From contig CAVZTF010000005.1 in assembly GCA_963778185.1 (NCBI GenBank), forward strand, positions 58,414 to 122,413: a DNA stretch of 64,000 nt, given 5' to 3'. This DNA comes from RPQJ01 sp963778185. GTDB taxonomy: Bacteria > Pseudomonadota > Gammaproteobacteria > Steroidobacterales > Steroidobacteraceae. Below the pieces are notes generated by a model. It worked only from the letters and a program-made list of their open reading frames with translations. It was not told the origin of the DNA and searched no databases. Positions 47,578-57,213 of the stretch are shown in pieces. A program made the translations under genes and the position numbers. Position 1 is the stretch's first letter, and each line of letters starts with the position of its first letter.

Positions 47578-49526
47578 GGCACTACCCCCGTCCCCGACAC
47601 CGTCACGCTCAACGCCGTGCTCTTCGCACTCGTCGCGATCTTGAGCTGCACCGACTTGCTGCCCGCGGTGGTCGGCGCGAAGCGCACGTCGACCCGGCAC
47701 GTCGCACCGACCGCCAGCGTCGCGGGACAGTCGTTCGTCTGCACGAAATGCTTCGCGCTGGTGCCCGTGAACCCGATACTCAAGATCGCGTACGGAACCG
47801 CACCGCGATTGGACAGCGTGGTACTCAGCACCCCGCTCGTCGCGCCGACGGTCACGTTGCCGAACCTCAGGCTCGTCGGGCTGACCGAGGCAGCGACGTT
47901 CACCGTCAGCTTCCTGGACTTCATGATGCCGTTGGCCGTTGCCGAAATCGTCGCAGACGTCTGGCTCAGCACCGCCGATGTCCTGACATCGAACGACACC
48001 GACTGCACTCCCTGCGGCACCGCGAGGCTCGCGGCGACCGGACTCGCGGCGGCCGGGTTGCTGCTGGCCAGATCCGCCGTCACGGCCCCTGGACCCGCCT
48101 TGCACTCGAGCTTGACGGTACCGGCGACCGGCAAGCCGCCGACCACCGAGATCGGACTGAGCGACACGGACGACATCCCCATTGGGCGTACCGTCAGGTC
48201 CTCGCCCAATGTCGTGCTGCCGAGAGTGGCCCTGACCTCGCCGCTTTGGCTCGCAGCAACGGGGACCGTCTTCACGGTGAAGGTCTTGGAAACGGCGCCT
48301 TCAAGGATCTTCAAGGTCGCGGGCAGGCTGGCTGCCGCCAGCGTGTCGCTGAGCGTGACGACGACCCCGCCTGCCGGAGCGGGACCGGGCAGCGTGACTC
48401 TGCCAGTCACACTCTTGCAGCCGGCCACCGTGGACGAATTGAGCGTGAGGCCCTGCAATTCGCCGCCAGCGCCGTGGGGTCGGAACAGCCAGATACCTGT
48501 GTAGGTCTGGCGACTCGTCTTGGCCAGGGTCGTGGATAGGTTGGCCCAGTCCGTATTGCCGGGTATTGCGTCGCGGAGCCATGGCCTGTAGCCAGTCGTA
48601 CTCCCCGCCGTGGCGGTCAGGCCGTACAGGTAGCGGCCGGCCGCATCCGATCGGGTCGGATCGAACCAGCTCGGCCCGCCACTCAGGGCGTCCTCGATGT
48701 CGGGATCGTCGGTACTCGAGTAGTTGGTGAACTCGCTCGGGATATTCACCGTCCCGGGCTGGATGACTGCGTCGAGCAGGGCCTGCACGTCGCTGTTCCG
48801 GGCCCAGATCCAGCCGGTGACGTCGACCGACGTCCCGTCGTTCGCCCGGACGATCGAGCCGCTGCAGGGTGTCGTTCCGTCGAGAGGACAGGCCGCGGCC
48901 ACCTCGTTCCAGCTCACCCATAGCGTCTCGGTCAGCTGACGCCACTCGTTGCCACCCACCAACACACCGCCACCCAAAGGCGCCACCGAAACGCCATCGA
49001 CACCGATGTAGTGGAGCCCCTGGACACCCGCAATCGAAATCGTCGTGGTTGCGCCGGACGCCGTGAATCTCAAGCTATTGAGGTTCCAATCATTGTTCGT
49101 GCCATCGAGCGGGCTGGTGAAGGTCTCCACCGTTTCACCGGCCGATACCGTCACCGCGGATGGACGGCCCTGGCTGGTCGCACTGCCGAGGTAAAAGGAC
49201 AGCACGTACTCACGGCCTGGCACGCTTGCAATGGTCTGTCGGACACCTCCGAAGGGTGCACCGGACTGGTAATCCGTCAGGTCGAGGAGCCGCTCCCCGT
49301 CGGACGCAGTCAGTCCGAACGGATTGCCGACCCCGATCCAGGCGACCGAGTCCCCGATGATCTCCCAGCCCTGGAGTTGGCTTGCGCCAGGAGCGAGCGA
49401 CATGGTCGCGTTGCCCGGCGGCGTGAAAACGCCGTCTTCGAAGCTGCCGTTCACGACCAATTGCGCCTGCGCAGCGACGCAGGCCCACAGTATCGAACCA
49501 CCGAGAATCCATTTACGCAACGTCAT
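47574..49526 (-). CDS. Secreted DUF642 / choice-of-anchor protein with C-terminal Hydin-like Ig domain
   Basis: 650 aa. Signal peptide (ILGGSILWACVAAQA), then NGSFEDGVFTPPGNATMSLAPGASQLQGWEIIGDSVAWIG, typical of DUF642/choice-of-anchor C galactose-binding-like domains (to about residue 185). A central unknown segment (190-360) follows, then Ig-like repeats. A C-terminal ASPM/SPD-2/Hydin-type domain begins at PTSLRFGNVTVGATS and includes PTTAGSKSVQLKIAT. No anchor motif is seen at the end. Likely extracellular carbohydrate-binding or structural. Confidence 0.78.
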   Translation of the reverse strand: MTLRKWILGGSILWACVAAQAQLVVNGSFEDGVFTPPGNATMSLAPGASQLQGWEIIGDSVAWIGVGNPFGLTASDGERLLDLTDYQSGAPFGGVRQTIASVPGREYVLSFYLGSATSQGRPSAVTVSAGETVETFTSPLDGTNNDWNLNSLRFTASGATTTISIAGVQGLHYIGVDGVSVAPLGGGVLVGGNEWRQLTETLWVSWNEVAAACPLDGTTPCSGSIVRANDGTSVDVTGWIWARNSDVQALLDAVIQPGTVNIPSEFTNYSSTDDPDIEDALSGGPSWFDPTRSDAAGRYLYGLTATAGSTTGYRPWLRDAIPGNTDWANLSTTLAKTSRQTYTGIWLFRPHGAGGELQGLTLNSSTVAGCKSVTGRVTLPGPAPAGGVVVTLSDTLAAASLPATLKILEGAVSKTFTVKTVPVAASQSGEVRATLGSTTLGEDLTVRPMGMSSVSLSPISVVGGLPVAGTVKLECKAGPGAVTADLASSNPAAASPVAASLAVPQGVQSVSFDVRTSAVLSQTSATISATANGIMKSRKLTVNVAASVSPTSLRFGNVTVGATSGVLSTTLSNRGAVPYAILSIGFTGTSAKHFVQTNDCPATLAVGATCRVDVRFAPTTAGSKSVQLKIATSAKSTALSVTVSGTGVVP

Positions 49527-49742
49527 GGACGACTCCTTTCCGGGATGTCGCCCCTCGCGGACTCGCGGTCATCCCATCACGGGCGACACTTCCCCCCATG
49601 ACTCTTCAGCCTAGGCCAACCGGTGAGCCGCACAATTCGGATGATGTGAACCGCAAGCCCTGAGAAATACATAGTCGCGGGGTTCCACATCGCCCCGAAG
49701 TGAAACGCCCCAGGGGCCGTCGGCCTCGAATACACAGGCACG

Positions 49743-50207
49743 CTAGTTCAGTGCCTGCCGGCGGTCCGTGTTCCGCAGCGACAGCACCAGCCCAACGACC
49801 ATCAACCCGACCAGCGCGAGGTTGATGAAGTAACCGGGTGCATCGGCGGTCCTGTCGATGGGCACGACGGCGAATAGCCACTTCCGGCACAGGTGCTCCA
49901 GCAGGAGCAGCGCATACATGAACGGGACCAGGGCGCGATACCGGACCAGCACCACGATGCACAGCAGGCCGATCGTGGCCTGTGCGAGCCCCCACGCTGC
50001 GAAGATCGACACGAACGCCTGCGCACCAGCGGGCCCGAAGCTGTCGAGCGGGATGCCGTCCGCCGAGATGGCCGCATTGCGGCCGTTGAAGATCGTGCCC
50101 ACGCCGATGCTGCTCTTCATCAGTACCAGCACGCCGAACAGCCAGAGCGCGAACGTGTGTCCGCGATAGGAATTATCGACTCGCCGGGGAAGTATCTGTT
50201 CGAACAT
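49743..50207 (-). CDS. Small integral membrane protein
   Basis: 154 aa with four predicted membrane helices (ALWLFGVLVLMKSSIGVG; VSIFAAWGLAQATIGLLCIVVLV; LVPFMYALLLLEHL; FINLALVGLMVVGLVLSL). Family not securely recognised. It follows the XRE regulator by 30 nt and may share its operon. No enzymatic motif. Confidence 0.68.
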   Translation of the reverse strand: MFEQILPRRVDNSYRGHTFALWLFGVLVLMKSSIGVGTIFNGRNAAISADGIPLDSFGPAGAQAFVSIFAAWGLAQATIGLLCIVVLVRYRALVPFMYALLLLEHLCRKWLFAVVPIDRTADAPGYFINLALVGLMVVGLVLSLRNTDRRQALN

Positions 50208-50237
50208 GGAGGCTCCTTCGCTGCAGCAGACCCGACG

Positions 50238-50471
50238 CTAACCCTCGCCGCGCGCGGCTCCGCTCGATTCGGGCACGAACTCGAGCAGGTCCGCCGGCTG
50301 GCAATCGAGCGCGGCGCAGATCGACTCGAGGGTCGAGAAACGGATCGCGCGCGCCTTGCCGGTCTTGAGGATCGACAGGTTCGCGAGCGAGATATCGACG
50401 CGCTCGGCGAGCTCCGTGAGGCTCATGCGACGCTGGTAGAGCACTTCACCCAATTTCACGACGATCGGCAT
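50238..50471 (-). CDS. XRE/Cro-CI family transcriptional regulator
   Basis: 77 aa, a single helix-turn-helix domain: YQRRMSLTELAERVDISLANLSILKTGKARAIRFSTLESICAALDCQPADLLEF. This is the short YozG-like subgroup that is regularly encoded next to DUF2975 membrane proteins, as here (1-nt gap). Probably binds the operator upstream of the pair. Confidence 0.9.
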   Translation of the reverse strand: MPIVVKLGEVLYQRRMSLTELAERVDISLANLSILKTGKARAIRFSTLESICAALDCQPADLLEFVPESSGAARGEG

Positions 50472-50472
50472 G

Positions 50473-50991
50473 TCACACCGTTCCCTCGAGGTCCCGGCGC
50501 ATGCGCGCGCCTTCCTCGAACACTCGCGCGAGCACGAACAGCAGGATCACCGCGAGCCATCCGCTCACCGAGAACGTCCACTCGATGACGGCGTTCGTCG
50601 ACGACAGCATTTTCGCCAGCACGCCGAACACGAGGTGCAGCACCTGCACCCAGAGCAGCGCCCAGGCAATCTGCTGCAGCCGCTCGGCGTTCTCCGGCAC
50701 GAACGGATCGCCCAGGCGCACCGTGTCGACGATCGCGATAAGCTTCGTCAGCACGCGATGGAACAGCGGGAACAGCCAGATGCCGATGACCATGAAGACG
50801 CGCATGCCGACGACGAGCAGCGCGCCGTCGAGACCGGTCGGCAGGCTCCGGTAGTACGCGACGACCTGCGCCTCGAACACGAAACTCAGGACGAACGCGG
50901 CGACGATCAGCAATGCGAGGACGATGTTGAGGACCACCAGCGTCTTCAGGAGGGTCCGGGACCATTCGGTCCCTCGATGACTCAGGGGCAT
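50473..50991 (-). CDS. DUF2975 domain-containing membrane protein
   Basis: 172 aa from ATG 50991 (GGAGAA 7 nt upstream). Four membrane helices in the DUF2975 layout, with the conserved LTKLIAIVDTVRLGDPFVPENAERLQQIAWALL in the middle. DUF2975 proteins pair with a small XRE regulator and may hold it at the membrane or respond to envelope state; mechanism unproven. Confidence 0.88.
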   Translation of the reverse strand: MPLSHRGTEWSRTLLKTLVVLNIVLALLIVAAFVLSFVFEAQVVAYYRSLPTGLDGALLVVGMRVFMVIGIWLFPLFHRVLTKLIAIVDTVRLGDPFVPENAERLQQIAWALLWVQVLHLVFGVLAKMLSSTNAVIEWTFSVSGWLAVILLFVLARVFEEGARMRRDLEGTV

Positions 50992-51033
50992 TGCAGCGTT
51001 CTCCGGACAGGTCAGCAGGATCGTCACGAAAAA

Positions 51034-51050
51034 CGATACACTATGTATCG
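51034..51050. promoter_or_regulatory. Palindromic operator candidate upstream of DUF2975/XRE
   Basis: Perfect inverted repeat CGATAC and GTATCG around ACTAT, in an AT-rich stretch 43 nt before the DUF2975 start. It overlaps where a minus-strand promoter would lie (TTGTTG, then TATCGT). A likely autoregulatory site for the XRE protein; inferred from position and symmetry. Confidence 0.5.
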
Positions 51051-51054
51051 ATAA

Positions 51055-51820
51055 ACAACAAGTCTATTAGCGATTAGCGATAATTCCCCTGTCGAGGCGC
51101 GCTCGACCGCGGCGCGCAGCGCTCCTGCTGGTGGACCACGCCGCCGAAGGCCAGCCCGGTGAAACGCGGCCGCGTGAAGTACGGCGGCACTCGAGAAATC
51201 CGCAACCAAGTGGGGGATCTCGCCACGCAAGACCACCGCACCCAGGCGCGGCTCTGAGCGGCCGCTCGCGCTTTTGCAGCCGAACCGCATCGCGCGCTTC
51301 CTTCAGGAACAGGCGCGCCGCGTAGCTCGACCTGATCGTCATGAACCGCTCGCGGATCTCGTCGCGCTGCGAAATCGGCGCGACGCTGAGATACCGGCGC
51401 AGCGCCACCCGCACGAACCCGCGGCCCACAAGGTCAGCACCGGCGCTCTATTGATTGTTACGGTGTCCATTGCGCGCACCTCCACGGCCGAACAATCTTA
51501 GGCGTGGCTGCCCCAGCCACGCGAGCGGCGCCAAGCCGCGTCCACGTTTCCCTCCCTGCGGCTGTGCCTCGTTCCAGTACTCACGCTCCGATGGATACCA
51601 GACTCGGGCAGCCTTCACGGCGCTGATTGCCGTTTGCGCAGCAACAGAACCGCTCACGAGCTCTGCTCCGTCGCCGCTCCGTCACGTTCTCCCGCCACCC
51701 GACCACTATCTACCGCAAGACCCAGCAACACCCTTCGCGGAGACGCGATGCCAGACGGGCAGCTTCGTTAGTTGAGGCAGGGTCGCAATCACAGCGCCCC
51801 GGAGGCGCAGGAGCGGGGAG
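51055..51820. other. Long intergenic stretch without a confident gene
   Basis: About 770 nt. Several open frames occur on both strands (for example 51067-51429 and 51448-51657, minus) but none has a recognised domain or strong ribosome site. A perfect hairpin GCGTGGCT/AGCCACGC lies at 51502-51522. The region looks like degenerate former coding DNA. Confidence 0.4.
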
Positions 51821-52858
51821 ATGAGGAGCCTGAGAAAATTCACCCGTACGGAAAAAGTCGCCTCATTCGAGGCTCGTCTTGGCCTGATAGCGCTGCCATT
51901 AGCGGCAACGCTTTTTGCAGCTGCCGCCGCTCACGCCGCGGTCGTCGGCGAGGTCATCACGACCTACGACGCATCGGTCGGGCGCCATGCAGTGATGTCG
52001 GCGAGCAATGGCGGCAGCTTCGAGCACCTGACCTGCGGCGGCGACCTGAGTCATGGTGGCAGCCCGCGGTACTTCGTCGACGCCGTTGCCGCAGCTAACT
52101 ACCTGCCCGATGGCAATCTCGCGTCCGTGCTGGTCGCTTCCGACGAAGACTGTGCCGAGACGCTCGTCATCTCCAGCACACCCGACCTGCGATTCTCGAA
52201 CTTGCCGCTCTGGTCCCACGACGGCTCGAGAGTCGCTGTGTACGCCGAGTCCTGGGTCGTCACCGAGGACGGGCTTGTCAAGACGAGTGGCATCTACGTT
52301 GCGGACGTCATTCGGGACGGCGGGGGCCGACCGATCGGGATCTCCGATCTTCTTCGGGTCATAGACTCCCCCGGGGAAATCCTGATCTCCTGGTCCGGCG
52401 ACGACCAGCGCATTGCCTACGTGGCCTCGGCTTCGAACGGCAGCGGCGGACTGCAGAACGACATCTGGGTGCTCGAACTGGCTTCAGGCGTCTCGATCAA
52501 CGTGACGAATTCCACCGGGTTCAACGAAGACCACCCGGCATTCTCGCCAGTGGACGACCGCATTGCCTTCATACGCATGGTTGCCGTGCGCGGGACCTAC
52601 CGCTTCGACATCTTCACGCAGCCGGCGTCGGGCGGGACTGTGACCCAGGTGACGACCAAGGGCACCACCGGCGCCCCGCGAAACATGTTTCCCTGCTTCT
52701 CGCCCGACGGTCAATACCTGACGTTCTCGACCGGTTCCGCGTTGTATCCGTGGGGCGGAGTCGACATCTACCGCATGAAGGCCGACGCCTCAGGCAGGGC
52801 CACCAACCTGACGGGCAAGCGGACCGGCAGCTTCACCGTCCCCAAGTGGCGTCCCTGA
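51821..52858 (+). CDS. Secreted TolB-like beta-propeller (PD40) protein
   Basis: 345 aa. Signal peptide (LIALPLAATLFAAAAAHA) then beta-propeller repeats of WD40-like PD40 type: LPLWSHDGSRVAVYAE, LISWSGDDQRIAYVAS, HPAFSPVDDRIAFIRM and FPCFSPDGQYLTFSTG. A periplasmic binding platform; no link to a Tol complex in the window. Convergent with the CHAT protease gene 41 nt away. Confidence 0.82.
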   Translation: MRSLRKFTRTEKVASFEARLGLIALPLAATLFAAAAAHAAVVGEVITTYDASVGRHAVMSASNGGSFEHLTCGGDLSHGGSPRYFVDAVAAANYLPDGNLASVLVASDEDCAETLVISSTPDLRFSNLPLWSHDGSRVAVYAESWVVTEDGLVKTSGIYVADVIRDGGGRPIGISDLLRVIDSPGEILISWSGDDQRIAYVASASNGSGGLQNDIWVLELASGVSINVTNSTGFNEDHPAFSPVDDRIAFIRMVAVRGTYRFDIFTQPASGGTVTQVTTKGTTGAPRNMFPCFSPDGQYLTFSTGSALYPWGGVDIYRMKADASGRATNLTGKRTGSFTVPKWRP

Positions 52859-52899
52859 GGGCTTCCGCGACCCGGGACTGGAGCTGAGACGCCCGGCCG

Positions 52900-55800
52900 T
52901 CAGCGCCAGTCCCCCGCCGCGATGAACCCGGCCCAGTAGAACGGGTGCGTGCTCTCACCACGCGCCCGTCTCTGCCGAAGCAGTTCGAGGCTCGCATTCT
53001 GCACGGATGCCATCGTGGATTTCCCCTCGACGAAACGATGCCGGTACAGCGCCGCCATCCACTGACGCGTCGCTTCATCCTCCACCGACCACAGACTCAT
53101 GATCACGGTGCGTGCCCCGGCCAGCTGGAACGCGCGCCGCAGGCCGAACACACCCTCCCCCGCCCGGATCTGGCCGGTCCCCGTGTCGCACGCAGACAGC
53201 ACGGCCCATTCCGTGCCTCGCAGGTCCAGCGTCGCGACTTCCTGCGCCGTCAGGATTCCATCCTGCTCGTGCGGCGCCGCGTTATGCCTGTGATTGGCAC
53301 CCGCGAGCACCAGCCCGGAAAGCAGCAGAGGATTCTCACGCGTGACTTCATAAGAAGCTGGGGTCATACGGTCGTCAGCGGCCGGTTCGCCTGAACCGCA
53401 GTCGTCACCGAGGAAGAAGCCATGGGTGGCAACATGAATCACCCGATGCCCTGGAGCGAGCTGCTTGAACTTCGCTTCATTCGCGCCAGAACCCGACAGT
53501 GACGCGACCACTTGTTCGTCGTCGGGTCCGGCCTCCGTCAACGCCTGTTGCCAGAGCGTGACGATTTGCAGCGCCTCGATCGCGGATTCCGGAAGCGCCT
53601 CGAATCGCATCGCTTGAAAGGTGCCGCAGGCAGACCGTGTACCGCGCAGGTCGCTGACGAGCCGCTCCTTCCGCTCGTCGGCTACGCTAGAGTGCTGAGG
53701 GCCGAACGCTGCGAAGAGGTGACGGTCGTCGAAGTCAGGGGCGCTGAACGCAAGTAGCCCACCCTTGGCACCGCGGGACGCCGGAACCGTGATGTCGCGT
53801 TCGGCAGAAAGGTAGTGCAATCGCGGAGCGGCCTCCACCAGATATTTGCCATCTGCTGCCGGCAGCGCGCCGAAGTTCACGAGATTCAAGGTTCCATCAG
53901 GAACAATGAAGATCTCCTCGGCGGCTTCGAGTCTCGGAATGAGCGGGTCCCAGATCGCGCGGCGTAGTTGCTCGGCCACCACTCGGTACGATGCCTCGCC
54001 AGCCTGCGACGTTCTGCCGGCTGCCCGTGCCTCGTTCGCGATTGCCGATCGCCAGCGAGCGACGAGCGCGTCCACGAGTGCAGCATCGCCGAGCGGTATC
54101 GCAATCGGTGCCGCGCCGTTGGCGGGAAGAATGAAAGCAACGTAGGCAGGTGCCGATTCGCTGACAGGTCGCGGCTTTTCACCGGGGTGCATTGTCAACG
54201 GGAAATGCCCGTAACGGACGAATGCCACCATGGCGGACTGCGGTGGCAGCGACACCCTGACGTCGCGTAAACCAACCTGATTCGACAAGGGCAACCTGCG
54301 CTCCGGCCGACCGTGCGCGGCGAGGACTGCCTCTGCCCTCCTTAACTCCGTTCTCGCCGCTTCCAGATCCAGCCGATAGTCTTGCTTTTCGCGAGACCCG
54401 GGACCACGCAGGACCAGTTTCGCGAGTCGCTCCGTCGCGATTTGTTGAGCACCAACCGACTCGGCCAGATCGGGATCCTTCGAGTCGACAAGCAACTGCC
54501 GGCGTTCGATCAAGCCATCGAGAATCTGGCCTCGCGCGCGGATCTCGCTGTCCCAGGCTTCGAGCGCGACAGCATCACCGAGACCCGGGATGTCGCTGAT
54601 CGCCGAGATAAGCAGGTCACCTGCATACCGGCTCGCGGCCGCGAAGGCCAACGCCTGCTCCTCGGGTGACACTCGGGTGATCAGCCGCAGGTGCTCACGA
54701 TTTATTGCGTCAGCCCGCTGCGCGGCCTTCCGGGCTGCCTCGTACTGTCCTATTTCGAACAGGATGCGTGCGATATCGGTCAGATAGATCGCGTTGTCGG
54801 GATGCGCGTCGCCGAGAACCCTCTGGTGTATTTCCAGCCCTCGCTCCGCGTAACTCAGCGCGGCAACAGGATTGCCGAGACCACGATTGGCCCGTCCCAG
54901 ATCGCCAAGAACGGCGGCGACCAGCACGGATGGCTCGTCAGTCGGTTCTATTCGCTCGAATATCTCCAGTGCGCGCAGACTGTAGGTTCGCGCCGCCTCG
55001 TACTTGCCTGCATCCTGGTAATTGCTGCCGATGGACCGATAGGCGTTGCCCACCGCATAGCTGTCGGCGTTGAAGTGTCTCTCGTTGATCGCGAGACTTT
55101 TCAGCATGATCGGCTCGGCTTCGGCAAAACGACCGAGATTCGTGAGACTGACGGCGAGGTGGCGGAGCGCCCGTCCCAGTTGGGGGTGCCACGGACCGTG
55201 TATGTGCTCGAGCGTGGCGGCGGCGCGGGCTTCGAGCGCGGCCGCGGCCGCGTGATCACCCATGTCGTTGCGGACAATTCCGAGCGCGAGCAGTTCCTCC
55301 GCCGCTTGCTGACTCTCGTCACCCAGTTCCTTAACGAAGATCGCCAGGCTGCGCTCGAAGTACTGGCTGGCGCGGGACCATTCCGCTCCCGCGAGGTGTG
55401 TATATCCGAGCGCACTAAGTGCCCTCGTTGCCATGATGCTGTCGGGACCGTAGGCGCTCTCGAGTATCGCCAGACCTTGCTCGAGGGTTGCCTGCGACGC
55501 TGCCAGCGAGTCGCGATACCCTTGTGCTTCACCAAGTGACACGAGGGCCTCGCCTACTCTGGGGTGGGTCGAACCCAGTGACTGCTCGTAGATCGACAGC
55601 GCCTCTCGCAGTAGCGACTCGGCATCCTCGCCTTTACCCTGGAGGACGAGGCAGGTGCCGATCAACTCGAGGCTCTCCGCAACCGCGGGGTCGAGCGCGC
55701 CGAGTCCCCCCTCGCGAATGGCGCGCGCTTGATTTGCCCAGGCCACGGCTTCCTCCGGCCTGCCTTGACTCATCAGCAGGCGCCCGACCGCCTGCTTCGC

Positions 55801-56295
55801 CGTTGCAACGTCTAGGTGGCTGGAACCAAGCTTGTGTTCGAGCAGACGCAAGGCGCCCTGCAGAGTGACCATTGACTCGGTGAATTCGCCGCGAGTCGCG
55901 TGCACGCGGCCAAGACGTATCTGGCTCCGAGCAGTCACGGGATCTGCGGCCCCGAACAGGCGCTCATTCAGCACAACGGCGTGTCGAGCCCAGGCAATCG
56001 CTTCGGGCTTTGGACCTCGGCGTCCCGCGAGCATCGCTTCCACCAGGCGGTCCGCATACCATGCCGCCGCCTCGGAGCCGTCCTGGCCATTCGCTTTCAG
56101 TGCGGCGAGCGTGGCACGGGCCTTATCTTCGGCCTCCGGGTAACTTCCCAGGTACATCCGCTCGTCGATCTCGTCGCGTGCCAGCTCGGCTGGCGAAGAC
56201 AGCGCCGTCGACTCAACCAAGCACAGTCCGACGAGCGCCAGCAGCGCCGCTGCAACGCCCGCACGCGCGGATTGGATCGAGACCCGCTCTCCCAT
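52900..56295 (-). CDS. Secreted TPR-CHAT caspase-like protease
   Basis: 1131 aa. Signal peptide (GVAAALLALVGLCLVESTAL), then about a dozen TPR repeats from residue 60 to 560 (for example AIARILFEIGQYEAARKAAQ), a helical linker, and a C-terminal CHAT domain from about 800. The caspase dyad is present: H958 in HVATHGFFLG and C1036 in VLSACDTGTG. Relatives are cysteine proteases activated by TPR-sensed partners. ATG 56295 is preferred for its signal peptide. Third gene of an operon with a sigma factor and a zinc-finger TPR protein. Confidence 0.88.
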   Translation of the reverse strand: MGERVSIQSARAGVAAALLALVGLCLVESTALSSPAELARDEIDERMYLGSYPEAEDKARATLAALKANGQDGSEAAAWYADRLVEAMLAGRRGPKPEAIAWARHAVVLNERLFGAADPVTARSQIRLGRVHATRGEFTESMVTLQGALRLLEHKLGSSHLDVATAKQAVGRLLMSQGRPEEAVAWANQARAIREGGLGALDPAVAESLELIGTCLVLQGKGEDAESLLREALSIYEQSLGSTHPRVGEALVSLGEAQGYRDSLAASQATLEQGLAILESAYGPDSIMATRALSALGYTHLAGAEWSRASQYFERSLAIFVKELGDESQQAAEELLALGIVRNDMGDHAAAAALEARAAATLEHIHGPWHPQLGRALRHLAVSLTNLGRFAEAEPIMLKSLAINERHFNADSYAVGNAYRSIGSNYQDAGKYEAARTYSLRALEIFERIEPTDEPSVLVAAVLGDLGRANRGLGNPVAALSYAERGLEIHQRVLGDAHPDNAIYLTDIARILFEIGQYEAARKAAQRADAINREHLRLITRVSPEEQALAFAAASRYAGDLLISAISDIPGLGDAVALEAWDSEIRARGQILDGLIERRQLLVDSKDPDLAESVGAQQIATERLAKLVLRGPGSREKQDYRLDLEAARTELRRAEAVLAAHGRPERRLPLSNQVGLRDVRVSLPPQSAMVAFVRYGHFPLTMHPGEKPRPVSESAPAYVAFILPANGAAPIAIPLGDAALVDALVARWRSAIANEARAAGRTSQAGEASYRVVAEQLRRAIWDPLIPRLEAAEEIFIVPDGTLNLVNFGALPAADGKYLVEAAPRLHYLSAERDITVPASRGAKGGLLAFSAPDFDDRHLFAAFGPQHSSVADERKERLVSDLRGTRSACGTFQAMRFEALPESAIEALQIVTLWQQALTEAGPDDEQVVASLSGSGANEAKFKQLAPGHRVIHVATHGFFLGDDCGSGEPAADDRMTPASYEVTRENPLLLSGLVLAGANHRHNAAPHEQDGILTAQEVATLDLRGTEWAVLSACDTGTGQIRAGEGVFGLRRAFQLAGARTVIMSLWSVEDEATRQWMAALYRHRFVEGKSTMASVQNASLELLRQRRARGESTHPFYWAGFIAAGDWR

Positions 56296-56317
56296 GACTC
56301 CCCCGAACGATTCCCGG

Positions 56318-57208
56318 TCAATGGCTGGTGTCGAGGTTCTCCAGTTGACGCAGGATCGCATCGGCATCGTGCCGCAGCTCTCCCTGTATGTCTGCCACGG
56401 CCGTCAGCTCGCGGCGCGCTCCCCGGACATCGCCTCGTTTCAGCAGCGCTTTAGCAAGATAGAAATGCGCCTCCTCGAGAAACGGCGTGTCCCCCATCGC
56501 GATGGTCCGCTCGAATTCCCCAACCGCACCGGCGATATTGCCCGCCAGCAGCTCGGACGCTGCCAGGAAGAACGCGATATCCGGCCGCTCCGGATCGAGC
56601 TGGCCCGCCTGGCGCAGCGAGCGTATGGCCGCGCCGTAGTCGCCCGCGACATAACCCTTCATCCCTTGCTGGAAGGAAACGGTCGCCTCGTCCGCCGCGC
56701 CGCGCAGGACTCTGGGCGAGTATCGAGGCGGTTCCGCGCGCGCGAGACGCGCCAGGACTCCCAACCGTCGTGCCTCGGGCGAGGCCGCCGCCGCAGGCGG
56801 CGCCAATGCGACCGATGGCTCGGCGTTTCCCGCGGCAGCAGGTACACCGGCGGGATCGGCGCCCGGCGAGGACGTCGGTCCTGCCGGCGCCGCAGCGCGC
56901 GGCAATCCAGCCACCGGCTCGGGTGCCCCGGACTGTCGCAGCAGCACCACGGCGACGAGGGCCGCGGCAACGGCTCCGGCCATGGCCCATCCCCACCATG
57001 GGTTCCACACGCGCGAGCCTTTCGGGGCAGGAATTGCCGGTGGCGCTGCCCGGAGGACGTCGCGTATGGCCTGTAGGCGCCGCAGCTCCCCAAAACATCG
57101 TGCGCACTCGAAGTAGTGCTGCTCGTACGCCTCCTGCTCCGCCGGGCTCAAGTCACCGAGCAGATACCTTTCGGCCAATTCATCACGCACGATGAGGCTG
57201 CAGTCCAT
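56318..57208 (-). CDS. Anti-sigma-factor-like zinc-finger membrane protein with TPR domain
   Basis: 296 aa. The N-terminal zinc-finger (HYFECARC: H31, C35, C38) matches zf-HC2 anti-sigma domains, followed by a membrane helix (about 72-90), a Pro/Ala-rich linker and a periplasmic TPR domain (ATVSFQQGMKGYVAGDYGAAIRSL; FFLAASELLAGNIAGAVGEF). It would hold the sigma factor and sense the periplasm through its TPRs. It lies 5 nt after the sigma gene and 22 nt before the CHAT gene. Confidence 0.8.
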   Translation of the reverse strand: MDCSLIVRDELAERYLLGDLSPAEQEAYEQHYFECARCFGELRRLQAIRDVLRAAPPAIPAPKGSRVWNPWWGWAMAGAVAAALVAVVLLRQSGAPEPVAGLPRAAAPAGPTSSPGADPAGVPAAAGNAEPSVALAPPAAAASPEARRLGVLARLARAEPPRYSPRVLRGAADEATVSFQQGMKGYVAGDYGAAIRSLRQAGQLDPERPDIAFFLAASELLAGNIAGAVGEFERTIAMGDTPFLEEAHFYLAKALLKRGDVRGARRELTAVADIQGELRHDADAILRQLENLDTSH

Positions 57209-57213
57209 CGCAT

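Noticed and set aside
51067..51657. Two minus-strand frames of 120 and 69 aa
   Set aside because: No recognised domain, poor ribosome sites and low-complexity Arg-rich content.
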